A stretch of 64,000 nucleotides of DNA from Rhizomys pruinosus (GCA_009823505.1 VZQC01000590.1:673662-737661), one strand, 5' to 3'; positions 33,637 to 45,439 are shown, counted from the first letter of the stretch. Notes: generated by a model from the sequence alone, not told the origin. Translations and numbers: made by a program.

Positions 33637-33944
33637 CTGGTTTTAACTTTTTAAGGAGCCTCCTTACTGATCTCCAAAGTGGTTGAAGCACTTCATTTTT
33701 CCACTCTCAGTGAGTAAATGGATTCACTTCTACCACATCCACCCCAGCATTTGTTATTTGTTTTCAGACCAGGGTGAGATGAAATCTCAATGTAGTTTTA
33801 ATTTGTATTTCTCTGACTGCTGCTGTGTTAAACACATTTTCATATGTTTGATGGACATTTGTAACTCATCTTTTGAGAACTGTTCATTTAACTGGCTCGT
33901 TGATTGATTAGGATATTTTATTTATTTAATTTTTAAGACATTTT

Positions 33945-34180
33945 AATTTGTGTGTGTGTGTGTGTGCATGTGTGTGTGTGTGCATGTGTGTGTGTGAGGG
34001 GGGTATGTTCACATGGGTGAGGTACCTGCAGAGGCCATAAGAGGGTGCCCGATCCTATGGAAATAGAGTTATGAGTGGTTGTGAGCTGCCCGACACAGGC
34101 ACTGGGAGCTGAACTTGGCTCCTTTTTTCTCCTTAAGAGCAATATATGAGAGCTCTTACCACTGAGCATCTGTTCAGCCT
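33945..34180 (-). mobile_element. B3-type SINE with GT run
   Basis: GT and GCAT-rich run, then 'gcagaggccataagagggtg' and 'agctcttaccactgagcatc', antisense B2/B3 order, inserted in L1. Confidence 0.75.
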
Positions 34181-34492
34181 CATTATTTAGTTTTTGAGGT
34201 CTTTATCTATTCTGGATATTAACCTCTGTCAAATGTGTAGTTAGCAAACATTTTCTCATAGACAGTCTCTTTGTACAGTTACTTTTTTTGAAGGGTAGAA
34301 GCTTTTAATTTAATGAAATCCTGTTTGTCAGTTGTTGGCATTATTAGCCTAAGCAAATGAAAGTATTTGCCTGTGTCTGCATTCTCAAATGTTTGCATTA
34401 CTCTTTCTTCTAACAGTTACAGAGTTTTAGGTCTTTGATACATTGGGGTGAGCTTTGTACAGGGTGAGAGATGGAAAGCTCTTCTGCGTGTG

Positions 34493-34564
34493 GAGATCTG
34501 GTCTCCCTGGCACCGTTGGTTGAAGATGGAGATCCGGTCTCCCCAGCACCGTTGGTTGAAGATG
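34493..34564 (-). repeat. 36-bp tandem duplication in L1
   Basis: 34493-34528 and 34529-34564 are adjacent copies differing at three positions. Both end in 'gttggttgaagatg'. Confidence 0.9.
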
Positions 34565-34640
34565 CTGTGTCTGTGTATTTTTGGCATCTTCATCAAAAGT
34601 CAGGTGGCTGCAGCTGCCTGGTCCTCTATTCCATACTGTT

Positions 34641-35230
34641 GATCTAGTGTCTGCCTCTGTGTTGGGCTAATGTTCACTTTTGAAAAGGTCTGTTCCCCAC
34701 TGGAAATTTCCACTCCTCTCTGTTTAATCTGAAGAGCTTCTCCTTGCAAAGCAGGAGCAGCGTGGGATGCACATGTCGACCTTCGAGTCATCTACTGTTC
34801 CTGCTCCCTTCCTTCCTGCCTGGCCTGTCCGCTGTGCTGTGCGGATCTGCTCTCTCTGTGTGTGGATTCCACCAGATATGGATGGGAAATGCCCGAAAAA
34901 ATTACATGCAGGACTTCACCCGTCATGTCTGTACTGACCAGTACACGTGTTCTCCTGTTGTTATTCCCTGAATGATACAGCACTACAATGACTTCCGTCA
35001 CCTTTCCATTCTATTTGCTACCATGGTCATCTAGTGACTAGGCTTGCAGTACACCAGAGGACAAGGAGGGCTGTTTGCAGTAATATACATTCTATGTAAG
35101 GGTTGGGACATCTGAGGATTTTTAAAATCCTGCCACCAACCCACATAACCCCAGATGCTGAGGATGGACTAACTTTGTGAGCTCTCTGAATTTCAACATC
35201 AAGTACCAGTCAGTATTTTCTCCTTCTTTG
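34641..35230. other. unassigned, L1-like at left edge
   Basis: Text to about 34.68 kb may continue the old L1. The remainder is unassigned and without a gene. Confidence 0.4.
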
Positions 35231-35234
35231 TCCT

Positions 35235-35603
35235 AGGTACTTTCTATTGCTGTGATAAAAACACTCACCAAAACCAAATTAGGGAGGAAAGGATTTATCT
35301 TCTCTTACATCTCCTAAGTCACAGTTCATCACTGAGAGCGGCCATGGCAGGAACCTGGAGCACAGACCATGGAGCTACACTGTTTACTGGCTTGCTGCTC
35401 TGGCCTGTGCTCAGCCTTCTTTCTTATACAGTCCAGGACCACCTGCCCAGGGTGGCATTGCTCACAGTGGCCTGTGCCCTCCACATCACTCAACAATCAA
35501 GAAAACACCTCACAGACATGGCCACAGGCCAGTCCAGTGGAGATGATTCCTCTCTCAATAGAGGTTCCCTTTATCCAGGTGTGTCAAGTTGACAGCTGAA
35601 GCT
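35235..35603 (-). mobile_element. URR1-like repeat
   Basis: Antisense order of the rodent hAT-like non-autonomous repeat: 'ctattgctgtgataaaaaca', 'acagtccaggaccacctgcc', 'ctcacagacatggccacagg' and 'gtgtcaagttgacagctgaa'. Assignment to URR1 is from memory. Confidence 0.65.
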
Positions 35604-35606
35604 ATC

Positions 35607-35719
35607 CAGCCCTCCCTCCCTTCCTTCCTTCCTTCCTTCCTTCCTTCCTTCCTTCCTTCCTTCCTTCCTTCCTTCCTTCCTTTCTTCCTCCCTCCCTCCC
35701 TCCCTTCCTCCCTCCCTGC
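35607..35719 (+). repeat. (CCTT)n microsatellite
   Basis: About 110 bp of CCTT and CCCT units. Confidence 0.95.
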
Positions 35720-36199
35720 CATGCCAGAGTACAACCTAGGATCCCATGCATGTTAGGCAAGGACTCTTCTGCAAAGCTGGTCCCTTGGCTCTAATTTCTA
35801 AAAACTCTATTCTTAGCACAAGTCACCCAAGAACAGCACTGACCCCTCCTAATTAAAACTGTAATCCTACCACTCCTGATTCACCTAAGAAGGTGAATCC
35901 ACCTCTTTTTAAAAACATGTATATGTATATTGAAGCAATATAAGTTAGAGAGAACAACAACAACAAAAGAACTGGAAAAAAACCTCTGGATAGACTCAGA
36001 AAAAGATGCAAGTCATGTATGGTAGAGTATGAGGACTTGATTGAGAAATAATGTATGATTTATGGAAAAAGTTTAATAACAATAAAAATATAAATTATAA
36101 AATAGCACTTAGTATCTTAATATGCTTCAACTTATACATTATAGTCACAGTTTATTTTAATCCCACAAGGTCAAAGATTTTGGATTTGGGGTTCACTAA
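35720..36199. other. ID-like remnant, then unassigned AT-rich DNA
   Basis: 35730-35795 faintly resembles an antisense ID head. The rest has no recognised element. Confidence 0.35.
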
Positions 36200-36275
36200 C
36201 ACAGTCCAAACAACTAATAAGTGCCTGGTGTGTAGTAAGGGCTCAATAAATATTTACTGGTAAAATGAATAAATT
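36200..36275 (+). mobile_element. MIR or LINE-2 3' end
   Basis: 'gtgtagtaagggctcaataa' followed by 'atatttactgg' and repeated AATGAATAAA is the typical terminal text of MIR/L2 elements. Confidence 0.5.
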
Positions 36276-36670
36276 GTAGGTGGGTCAGGTATATTGCTTC
36301 GGGAATAAAAGCAGTGACTGACTTCCAACAAGCACATTGGAATCTGGTGTGGCTTGAAGCACAGTTGATGCAGGAGCCTTTACCTGAATTAATAACTTGT
36401 CTTAAGAATAAAAGTTTAAAGAGAAACTCTGCCAATATTCTTTTATGACTGTTCCCAATCAGGAACAGACGAGAGATATCGCAGGCTGCTGGCTCCCTTC
36501 CCAGTCTAAAATTGAAGATGCTGAAGGAGGAGGAGGAAACCGTGATTGCGGAGAAAGCAAATGAGACCAGGAGGATCTGCAGAGATGGAGGTGGTGGTGG
36601 TGGGGCCTGGTACAGGGAGAACATAGCTAAGCACAGGGGCACGGTGGTGGGCTAGAGGGGGAGCATGGAC
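36276..36670. other. unassigned non-coding DNA
   Basis: No gene. Short GGTGGT run near 36590. Confidence 0.4.
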
Positions 36671-36673
36671 ATG

Positions 36674-36765
36674 GTGTGTGTAATCATTTTGGGGAAGGAG
36701 ATGCATGTATATATGTGTGGTGTGTGTGTTTATATGGTCACATGTGGGTGCATATATGTGTGTGC

Positions 36766-36799
<34 letters not shown>

Positions 36800-36815
36800 A
36801 TATACATATATATAT
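36674..36815 (+). repeat. TG/CA-rich stretch with (TA)n core
   Basis: GTGT and TATG units lead to an alternating TA block at 36767-36815. Confidence 0.9.
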
Positions 36816-37060
36816 GTGGGGGTGCACATACACCTGTGTGCATGCTTGTGGAGGCCAGAGGATGACTTTAGATATCATTCTCAACTGCTCTCCACCTTAT
36901 ATATTGAGACAGGGCCCATCACTTGAGCCAGTTTGTTCAATGGATCCCTGTCTCTGCCTATGAGGGCTAGGATTATGGACTATCCCATCCAGCATTCACA
37001 TGTGCTGAGGATCTGAACTCCAGTCCTCATGGTTAGGAAGTGCGCACCTTGCCAAGTGGA
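36816..37060 (-). mobile_element. B4-type SINE
   Basis: 'gtggaggccagaggatgact', 'gagacagggcccatcacttg', 'gggctaggattatggactat' and 'aactccagtcctcatggtta' in antisense B4 order. Confidence 0.6.
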
Positions 37061-39227
37061 TATTTAACCTTCAGTAACTGCAGAGGCAAGTGGAGCCAGC
37101 CTCCCAGCTCCTGTTTCTGTTCTGTTTTCTTCTGTTTTGAGGCAGGGTTTTGCCATGTAGCCCTGGGCTGCAATGAACTCCTGAGCTGCTTAATCTTGCT
37201 ACTTTCCCTTTGCAGCTTTGCTCTAGGTTGGGTGGGATAGCCTCAGCTGCCCCAGGACCAGGGGTCTGAGGGTGAGGGGGGACGATTAGAAGAGGAGTCT
37301 CTGTCAGAGGCAGGGGTGTTCTGGAGGTGTTTGAGGACTGGGTGATTGAAAAGAGAAGAAAACAGCTCCCACAGAAAGTAACAAAGAGATGGAGGTGAAA
37401 ACGGACCCTGAGTGTTCAGAGACCCTGCGAGGTTCAGCAAGTGGGGCTTACGGTCTGGACCATGTCTTCCTGGGCTCTCTTCCTGGAGACTCCTCCCCTC
37501 TTAAGTCCACCCAGAGCAGACACACTATGACCTTGCCTCAATTATTCCAAAATAAAATTGACTTTCTAAGAAGCTGACATTCCCAGGGGGGAAATGTCTC
37601 CAAAAGCAAAGTTAAAAAGTGAAGAAGGAAAGAAAAGAGACAGGGAAAAAAGTTTAAAAAAGGAAAATAGAACAGAATGTCCTGGGCAAAGCAGAACAAA
37701 TGGGGCAGAATGATCAAGACTCTGAAGAGAAGACAACAAGATTTAGGGAGGACGTGGGTAACAGAAAGTAAGAGCCAGGAAAGCCAAGTGGAAATGTTCC
37801 CTGTAAAACGTTTGTGTTAAAACAAATAACAGCACAGAGGAATAAAGCAAAGAGTAGGTACAGCCAAAAATATGTGAGTGCTCCAGAAATTCAGGCTGAG
37901 AAAATTCCCCAAAGGCATCAGAAGGGATAAAAAAAGATGAAAATTGTAAAAGAAAAGTTGAGACGTACAAGATAGTATGTGCAAGGACAGGTACATGCAA
38001 GAGTAAATCATATGTGGTAAATCCTATGTAAATGACAGTGTGTGAGTTCCATAACAAGACAAAATAGATTGTTTAAAAGACAAAAGATGTCTAAGAAGTC
38101 AAAGATTTAAATCTCAGATTACAAAAGCTCATAGGAGTCCAACTACCATAAATAAGAAAAACTTCACATATGTGTAATTTAAGTCCATCAAGGATAAGGA
38201 GGAATTCTAAGGGCTTTGAGATGGGAAGCAGGGATCAGGTGTGTCCTGAGAACAGTCTGGACATTAGACGTAGCTTTGTAGTTAGGGAATGATGGACCAG
38301 TGGGAGGCAGAGCAAGGCCATTTGCTCATATAGGGTCAAGAAATTTTATTTCGCAAAGATCTTTGACTATCCCCAGTAAGAAGATTAAAAAAAAACTAAC
38401 TTGAGGATGAATTACCAGTAAAAAAAAAAAAAATCACTTTATAACAATTGGTACAGGTTCTCTCTTATGTGTGGATCCCATGTAGAAGGGAATATACAAC
38501 CTTCAGTAAACAAAGAACCCAGGAAATTAGAGAGACCATGGAAAGGGAAGGGAGAAGGACCCCCAGAGAGGGGGCGCTACAGGTGCTAGCAAGGGGAAAT
38601 TGGAAATCTGGGGGGAGCTAGCTCTAACTGGGTTTGGAGGAGGGAGGGTATTCCAGAGAGAGTGAAGGAGATAAATAACACCAAGGATATTTGAAAAATA
38701 TTATTTTGTACATATACAATAAAGAATATAAAATATGTACATGGTATATTACAAATACATATATTTTAAATGGAGTCATGCCACATGGGGGGTGATAATG
38801 CTCCCCTATAAACTGTAGACTAACAAAATCCCAATGCCCAGCATTGGAAACCTGCCTTCAAGCTATTGGTCTGGGTAGTCTGAGAAATTTCCACAACAAC
38901 ATAGGCATTGCCTTTGCCTCAAAGAACTTGAGGATAAGAACCCATTGTTGAAGATAGCACATACCCCAGTCACAGGACTTAGAGCAATCAAGCTAGAACT
39001 GACCTGAAAGCCTCCTCCATGTGGATGAGCTCTGATGGTATCAGAAGGTGCTCTGTAAACATCCAAGAGAGAAGACAGTCCCTAGTCCTACTCAGCTGTA
39101 ATGTCTACAAACCACAACAACGACTGGCCCAGAAAGATATCCCTAATGGTATAATAGTGGTACTTTTATCTTAGGGGTAGACAACAACTATCTAATCAGA
39201 AGATAAAGATAACAGACTATATTTTTT
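37061..39227. other. unassigned non-coding DNA
   Basis: 2.2 kb without a recognised gene. 37125-37215 may be an old B1 fragment. 37600-38200 is purine-rich. Confidence 0.4.
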
Positions 39228-40260
39228 CCAATTTTTTATTTTTATTTTTTTAACAATAAGTAATAAGTTATGAGTACAAGCATCCTTCATGTAAAACCAA
39301 TTTGCAAGCAGCTATGCCCAAACCCACACAGCCCATGTTTCCCCGCCATCCAGCTGGTGGGGCTTATATGTACAATCATGTTGATCAAATAAGTGTCCAG
39401 ACTATGTTGCTGTAGTATCACCATTTACCCCAATCGCAGCCCTTACATTCTACCATGCCCCCTCTTCTACAGATTGTTCCCTAGGCTTAGAAAAGGGGTA
39501 CTGGTGGACAAGAAGCATAACAGTCTACTTTCTCTGGAGATGTCGTTTTGGACTCTGATCAGTTCTGGCTGTTTCCTTTCATGGGTTGACAGTTTGTCCA
39601 TGAATAACCTTTCATTCCTACTAATGAAGCACAAGCAATTAGATATATAGGTATTTAAACAGTACTAATTATTATGGTAGGTTACGTTGGTATAGGCACA
39701 GATGTTTGGATAGTATGCTAATCCATGAATCATATTTTTTCTGTAAAAGCTGACAAGGTCTTACTGTGGCTTATAACTTCTCCTAACCACTAGAGGATGT
39801 AAGCTTGTGGCATCAGCCATGAATTCTTCCTCCAAGGAGAGAACTAATAGCCAATTAGATTTGGGATATACAGGCATGTGGCTGCCACTGCTGCACAGTA
39901 TTTCCAGGCAGGTGAGGTGTAGCTGATACTGACAGAGGATTCTTGCTTGACTCAAGGAGACCAATTTTTGCTTTATTTGGTTTAGTGGCCTTTGGTTGGC
40001 CTTTGGTAACACTCTGTTGTATTCCAGAGACCATCTCTACATTTGCAAGTGTGGTCTCAATCATCTTTCCCATGCTTGCATCAGTTCTTCGACAGCAGAG
40101 CCTTCCCGGCCTCTCTTCTTGCAGGTATCCCCGTTTAAAGTCCAAGAAGCCTTTACCTTTTGGGGGAAGACTTGGATTCCCCTGGCCAAACATCTCCTTG
40201 GTAGAATAATCCATGCTGATGATCAGAGCTCCTCCTGTGTTATTATATTTTACTTATGAA
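39228..40260 (-). mobile_element. composite retroposon family, copy B, longest
   Basis: A T-rich end at 39228-39256 directly abuts body text 'gagtacaagcatccttcatg' (39275). The body matches copy C (48.35-48.70 kb) to about 39640, and matches copy A inverted for about 39475-39952. Unlike A and C, this copy lacks the about 150-bp L1-type tail. Text beyond 39952 is seen only here, so the right-hand limit is a guess. Confidence 0.6.
39855..40214 (-). other. 119-codon ORF in composite retroposon body
   Basis: Antisense frame in copy B. It is basic in the N-terminal half (Lys- and Arg-rich with a CC pair near residue 40) and Ser/Thr/Pro/Gln-rich afterwards. I do not recognise it with confidence. 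The composition faintly recalls the end of a betaretroviral gag, but no complete zinc knuckle is present. It could be chance or a decayed piece of a captured transcript. Confidence 0.25.
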
Positions 40261-41384
40261 ATGCAACAGTTTTGAAAAGCCTTTAGTATCTATTTGGCTC
40301 GAATAGGAATTATCCTTCTCACATTTCTAAGTCTATTCCAGAATTTAAAAAGAAAGCAGTTATACACCGGTTTTTGTAGGGGAAGATTACCTCATAACAG
40401 TTGGCTTAAGTTACGGTTGAGAACTGACTTCATTACCATCTTGTAATTTCTTGTTCTAGGAAAAGGAGGTGAAGAAGTCTCTCATATAGTAAAAGCTATA
40501 AAATTCAGCGGGCCCCTAGAAGGTAGGTACATTAGGATCGACATGTAGAAACAGTTGTTAGTACCAAATAAGGAGCACAAGATGTTTTTGATGTCTGTAG
40601 CAGTCTAGCTTTGTCTCTTTTCTTCCTTTTAATGCTTAGATGGGCCAACTTCTCTGCTGGATTTCTTGGTACACTCACCCTAAAAAGAGTCCTAACAAAA
40701 GTCTCAAAGCAAAGCTGTGATCTTTTGCCTCTCAGCCATTAAAGTTGGGGACATTTTGACAGTGGGACATAAATCTTTCCCATAGTTAGTTTTAAGATTT
40801 AATTGATAAATAATAATTGACAACAAAGGTTTAAATATATAATTGTATCCCCCTTTTTAATTTAGTTTAATCCTTTTTTGACACCAGCGGGTCTCAAAGA
40901 AGAAGGCAGTTGTGAGTACAACATACCAGTAGGCAAGGAATCAAGGTATAATTTTCAGTTAAGTTTACCCAAGCTGTTTACCCAGGGCAGTTCGGGAAAT
41001 TATGTTGTTAATTTGGAAGCCAACTTAATTTCGTTCAGTTACACTTATCCTACAGGTATAAGAGAGATGTTACAAGGTGATACTGATATTAAACACAGAA
41101 ATATAAGAGAAAGACGTTTGTATGTTAAGTTAATCCCAAGGTTACTTGTTATACAATTTTAAGTAGAACAAATGATGGACAACAATTTATATTTCCACTT
41201 AAACCTTAGATGTATTGACCGTGGTTTTATTTAAAACCTTTAAACCAATTTCATTTAAATATAGATATTTTTACTTGTTATTAGTCCTGAAATATACCAT
41301 GTAGTTTGTAGATTAGTAGTTTGGGCTAAAATTGGATACTTGTTAACTCACATCAATTAAATATACATATCAATTATATAGACT
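40261..41384. other. unassigned AT-rich DNA, possibly composite body
   Basis: No named repeat. A 94-codon plus-strand frame at 40878-41162 has no known domain. It may belong to the copy B insertion or to its flank. Confidence 0.35.
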
Positions 41385-42170
41385 CGTCTGTCCTCTCTCC
41401 CCCTTCCATCCCTCCGTTTCACCATTTCAGTTCGTTTTTTGAGCCGTTTTTTGCCTGTTGTTCTTCCAATATGCACTCCTCCCCACAAGAAGTATTTACA
41501 ACGTGGTTATTAGCCACTAGCATCATCAGACTGAGGGATACCATTTGTACCGTCTTTGTATTTCCTGGAACTGTGTTACTTCACTTAACCATAATATCTT
41601 CTAGTTCATCCATTTACCTGCAACGTTCTGATGTTATCTTTCTTTCTTGCTGCATAGAACTCCATTGTGTACATTGTTACCACATTTTCTCTATCCATCT
41701 CTAGCGTTGATGAATTTGGTTGGTTCCAGCTTTTCTTATTGCTAACAAGCTGTAATAAATATAGCTGATCATGTATTTCTGCAGTAAGATGAGTCTTGTG
41801 GGTATATACCCAGAGTGCTATGGCTGGGTCAATGCAAGGTCATTTGAGCTATTTAAAGCGTTTCTCCCACTGACTTTCCATGAAGAATGTGCTGTACAAG
41901 TTTACATTCCACCAGCAATTGGATGAGTGTTCCCCTGTCCCCAGACCTCTCCAGCACTTAGCATCATTTGTTTTCTTGATTCCTAGCTCCAGTCTTATTG
42001 GAATGATGATGTATCTCTAACTTGGGTTTCTGAATTTGCTTCGCAAGATTAGTGATTGTTGAACACTTTTTTGAAAGTGTTTTTCAACCATCTCTAATTC
42101 CTTCCTCGGTAAGTCTCTATCGTTCTTGTGCCCACTTCTTTTTTAATTTTAGTTAAGAGATGTTATTTAT
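41385..42170 (-). mobile_element. LINE-1 3' part, indel-rich
   Basis: Antisense L1 3' UTR and ORF2 end, parallel to 22.5-23.25 kb, for example 'ccattgtgtacattgttacc' against 'ccattgtgtagatgtaccac'. Many single-base indels break every frame. Confidence 0.75.
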
Positions 42171-42339
42171 TATTTGTAAAGAAAAAACTTTAGTTTTCTT
42201 CATATGTATTATGTTTGGTCTATTGAGTTATGTCTGCTCTCTCTTAATCTAGAACACTTTTCTTGTCTTTGTTCAGGGTGGGGCATTTTTGAAAATCCAG
42301 TCAAACTGATTCTTTTTTTAACATTTAATTATATTAAAA
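42171..42339. other. junction between opposed L1 copies
   Basis: Unclear text ending in a long A-rich run with AAAAATT units (42332-42375). May be part of either L1. Confidence 0.35.
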
Positions 42340-43870
42340 AAAAAAAATTAAAAAAAACAAAATAAGTCATAAAAAAAGGCCTTGGTACTGGCACAAAAAC
42401 CAACCTGTTGACCAATGAACAAAACCGAATAGATCCAAACCTGAGCACATACAATTTCCATGCCATCTCATATTTGACAAGGGGGCCAGAAACACAATGG
42501 AGAAAGAGCACTCTTCACAACGTTGGTGTTGGCAAATCTGGATCAATATTGTAGAAGAATGAGATTAAACCCCTCCTCTCACCCTGTACAAGGTCAACTC
42601 CCAGATGGATCAAAGACTTCAACTTGAAACCCAAACTCTGTAAGATGTAGGAAGAAAAAGTTGGCAGGCAGCTTATAAGACCTAGAGTCAGGACAAACGA
42701 TTCCTAAATCAGCACAGCAAGCTAACAAGAATGTAAGCACAAAAAAAATGGAACTAATATTAAAAACCAAAAAAATGTATCAAAAAAACAATCAAGGAAG
42801 TAAAGAGAAACCACAGAGTGGAGGAAAACCTTCACTGATAGACATCTGACCAAAAGCTTGTGATCTCCAGCAATATAAATACTCAAAAAACAAAGAAGAA
42901 GAAAACCAAATGACCACCAAGTTCAATAGATGGAGCAAACGACGTGAACAGAGACTTCACAAGTGGAAATTAGATATGTCTGTAAAAACACCTTAAGAAG
43001 TGTTTTCAACATCCACTAATCATAATGGGAAATGCAAATCAAAACCCTTAAATATCATCCTTACTCCAATAAGACTGGTAGATCAAGAAAACAAATATAC
43101 CAAATGCTGGAGAGTGATTGTGGGAAAAAGGGAACACTCATCCCACGCTGGTGGGAATGCAAACTCGTGAACACGTATGGAAAGATTGTAGAATACCCTT
43201 GGAAGATCTTGCGAATACATTTGCCACCCGACCCAGCCATACCATCCTAGGCATGTACCCCCAAGACTCCACCCACCGATAGAAAAAACACTGCACAGCC
43301 ATTTATTTCAGCTCTTTCACAATGCAAAGAGCTGGAAACCAACCCAAATGCCCCCTCAAACTAGATGTAGGTTTAGAGAAATATGTCTGTTCTCTATCAC
43401 ATGATTTCTGTGCAGCAGTTAAAAGAAAACATCATGAGTCTTTGCAGGAAAATGGCTGGAGCTACGAGGACATCATGCTGAGTTAGAGTAACAACAGTCC
43501 CAGAAAAAAAACGAAGATGATATCACTCATCTGTGCTGCTATGTGCCAATTACTTCAGTTGTAAAGTATTTCCTGTGCATGGCTCTTGAGCTTTTGTCCA
43601 AAGCAGTTGGGATGATGCAATTGAGGACAAACAACAACAACTAACAACAACAACAACAGAAAGACTGCATCAAAACTGACATGAAACAGTCGATTGCCTG
43701 CTCAAATAAACAGTCAACTTCCCCATGGAGAATATTGAGAAAGTATGAGAAGAGATGAAAAACATGTTTGCAGAATGATGAGCTGACTGAGGGTGGGTGA
43801 GGGGGACACGTTCTAGATTTGATAAATATATGTTATAAAAAAATAAATAATATAAACCTTTCTCCATCTT
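42340..43870 (+). mobile_element. LINE-1 copy in plus orientation, indel-rich
   Basis: Sense L1 from mid-ORF2 ('ggccttggtactggcacaaa') through the C-terminal region ('gggaatgcaaactcgtgaac', 'cgacccagccataccatcct') to a 3' UTR with (AAC)n at 43625-43665 and an A-rich end. It lies between minus-strand L1 pieces. Frames are broken throughout. Confidence 0.75.
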
Positions 43871-43879
43871 GTTGACGCT

Positions 43880-44430
43880 GATTCATTTGTTTTCTTTCTT
43901 CTTTGTTTTTTAAGTAGTTTGTGTACTCTTGGAAATACAATGCTTTGTTAAGGATGTATCTGCAGTGATGGTTCCTCCCACTCTGTGGCATTTCTCTTCA
44001 CTTCCTTGGTTGTTTCTTTGATGACAGACGCTTCTGAGTTTGCGGAGGTACCCATTGTCAATTGTTGATCTTTATTTCGTGCGCTGCTTCTGATTTAAGA
44101 ATCTTTTCCTACTGCCTATGTCTTGTCGTCTGCTGCCAAGTTTTCTCTCTATTGTCTCCAGAGTTTTGGGTTTCCGTTGGAGTCTTTGCCCTCTGGAATT
44201 GACTTTTGTACAGGGTGAGAGTGTAGGGATTAACTTTGCTTCTTCTACAGGTAGTTGAAATCCAGTTTTCCGACCCACCACACTTGCTGGCGTCTGTTTC
44301 CTCCATTGTGTCTCTTGGCCCCTTGTCGGCATACTCGAGTGGCTGAATATTTTATTGCGCTCCTGTTGTACCTTCCGTTGTTGTTCCTTGGTCAACAAGT
44401 CTGTTTGTACCCCCGGTACTCGAGCGCTTT
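43880..44430 (-). mobile_element. LINE-1 continuation, minus strand
   Basis: Antisense ORF2 text that would follow the 41.4-42.2 kb piece: 'cactctgtggcatttctctt', 'cccattgtcaattgttgatc' and 'gacttttgtacagggtgaga'. This suggests one minus-strand L1 was interrupted by the plus-strand copy. Confidence 0.65.
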
Positions 44431-44559
44431 TTTTGCTCACCCCCTGTGTTACTCGTTTGCGTTGGTCTAGCTTCCCCCCTGTCTTGCTCTTTTCCTCAGT
44501 GTTGTTTTGGCTCTTCCGGGTCTTTGCCCACTGACTATTTTATTATTTTTAATTTATTT

Positions 44560-44715
44560 ATTTTTTTTGTCTTTTTGAGACAAGTGTTCTCCCGTAGCTC
44601 CAGCTGGCCTGGAACTCACTCTATAGACGACACGGGTGTGTTGAATCACAGATCTGCCTTGCCTCTGCCTCCCAAGCACATAGGATTAAAGGCAATGTTG
44701 CCCACCACCCCTGCT
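44560..44715 (-). mobile_element. B1 SINE with many indels
   Basis: Antisense B1 recognisable from 'tttttgagacaagtgttctc' to 'aggattaaaggcaatgttgc'. It carries several one- or two-base insertions not seen in neighbouring B1 copies of similar type. Confidence 0.8.
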
Positions 44716-44747
44716 GCACAACGACTATTTTTAAGATATATCATTCG

Positions 44748-44870
44748 GGCTGGGAGATGGCTAATTAAGACGCACACGCCTTAGCAGAGGGACTGGTTCC
44801 ATTCCCAGCCACCCACATGGTGACTTCAGACCATCTTAGCTGGCTGGGTGGTGTGTATTATGTGTACAAT
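44748..44870 (+). mobile_element. B2 SINE, damaged and short
   Basis: 'gggctgggagatggctaatt' start and 'cccagccacccacatggtga' middle show B2, but the A-box part is scrambled by indels and the 3' half is missing. Confidence 0.65.
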
Positions 44871-44873
44871 CTC

Positions 44874-44874
<1 letters not shown>

Positions 44875-44906
<32 letters not shown>
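44875..44906 (+). repeat. (GT)n microsatellite
   Basis: About 15 GT units, adjoining a short SINE-like remnant. Confidence 0.95.
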
Positions 44907-44908
<2 letters not shown>

Positions 44909-45084
44909 ACAGGCATTCATGTACCCTGCTATGCATGTGGAGATCTGAGGACAACTTTGTAGAGTCATTTCTCTTCTTCCACCTGTCTGGAGGTCTGGAC
45001 GACCTGTCTGTTGGCCTGACTGGACACTGAAGGCACTAGCTGTTGTTCTGTCTCCGCCTACCTATTCCTTTATGTCCAGTAGCA

Positions 45085-45430
45085 GCTATTTTATGAAATT
45101 AGGTGCACCAATGTTCAGTGCGTATATTTTATAATTTCTACATCTTCTTGATGAATTATCCATTTGATTAATCCATAGTGACTTTCTTCTCTTTAATTTT
45201 GGCTTCAAGTCAGATATGAGCATACAATTTCCTTCATTGTGCTTCTACCTGCTTGGTTAACAATTTTTCCTCCAGTCAGTCTGCAAGTAATGTGTTTCTT
45301 GCAAACAACAAACAGATTGGGTCTTTTTAACTTAAAAAACTAATAGCTAGTCTGCATCTTTTGGTTGACTTTGCATTCATGATTTTTATTGAGAGGTAAT
45401 TTACTTTACTTATTTGTCGATATGATTAAT
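45085..45430 (-). mobile_element. ancient L1 ORF2 fragment
   Basis: 'gtgcgtatattttataattt', 'cagatatgagcatacaattt' and 'tgcatcttttggttgacttt' follow antisense old-L1 order. Confidence 0.6.
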
Positions 45431-45439
45431 CACTCTGAT

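Larger units (their letters stand above)
33330..34640 (-). mobile_element. old LINE-1 ORF2 remnant, interrupted
   Basis: Antisense L1 text in order: 'gatcatatggtagttctggt', 'ttgtatttctctgactgctg', 'tctattctggatattaacct', 'ttgtacagggtgagagat', 'gcaccgttggttgaagatg'. It is split by a B1 (33448-33636) and a B3 (33945-34180). No open frame remains. A 36-bp tandem duplication lies at 34493-34564. Confidence 0.75.

Noticed and set aside
40878..41162. 94-codon ORF as an exon or gene
   Set aside because: No domain, AT-rich setting, no splice or neighbouring evidence. May lie in a retroposon flank.
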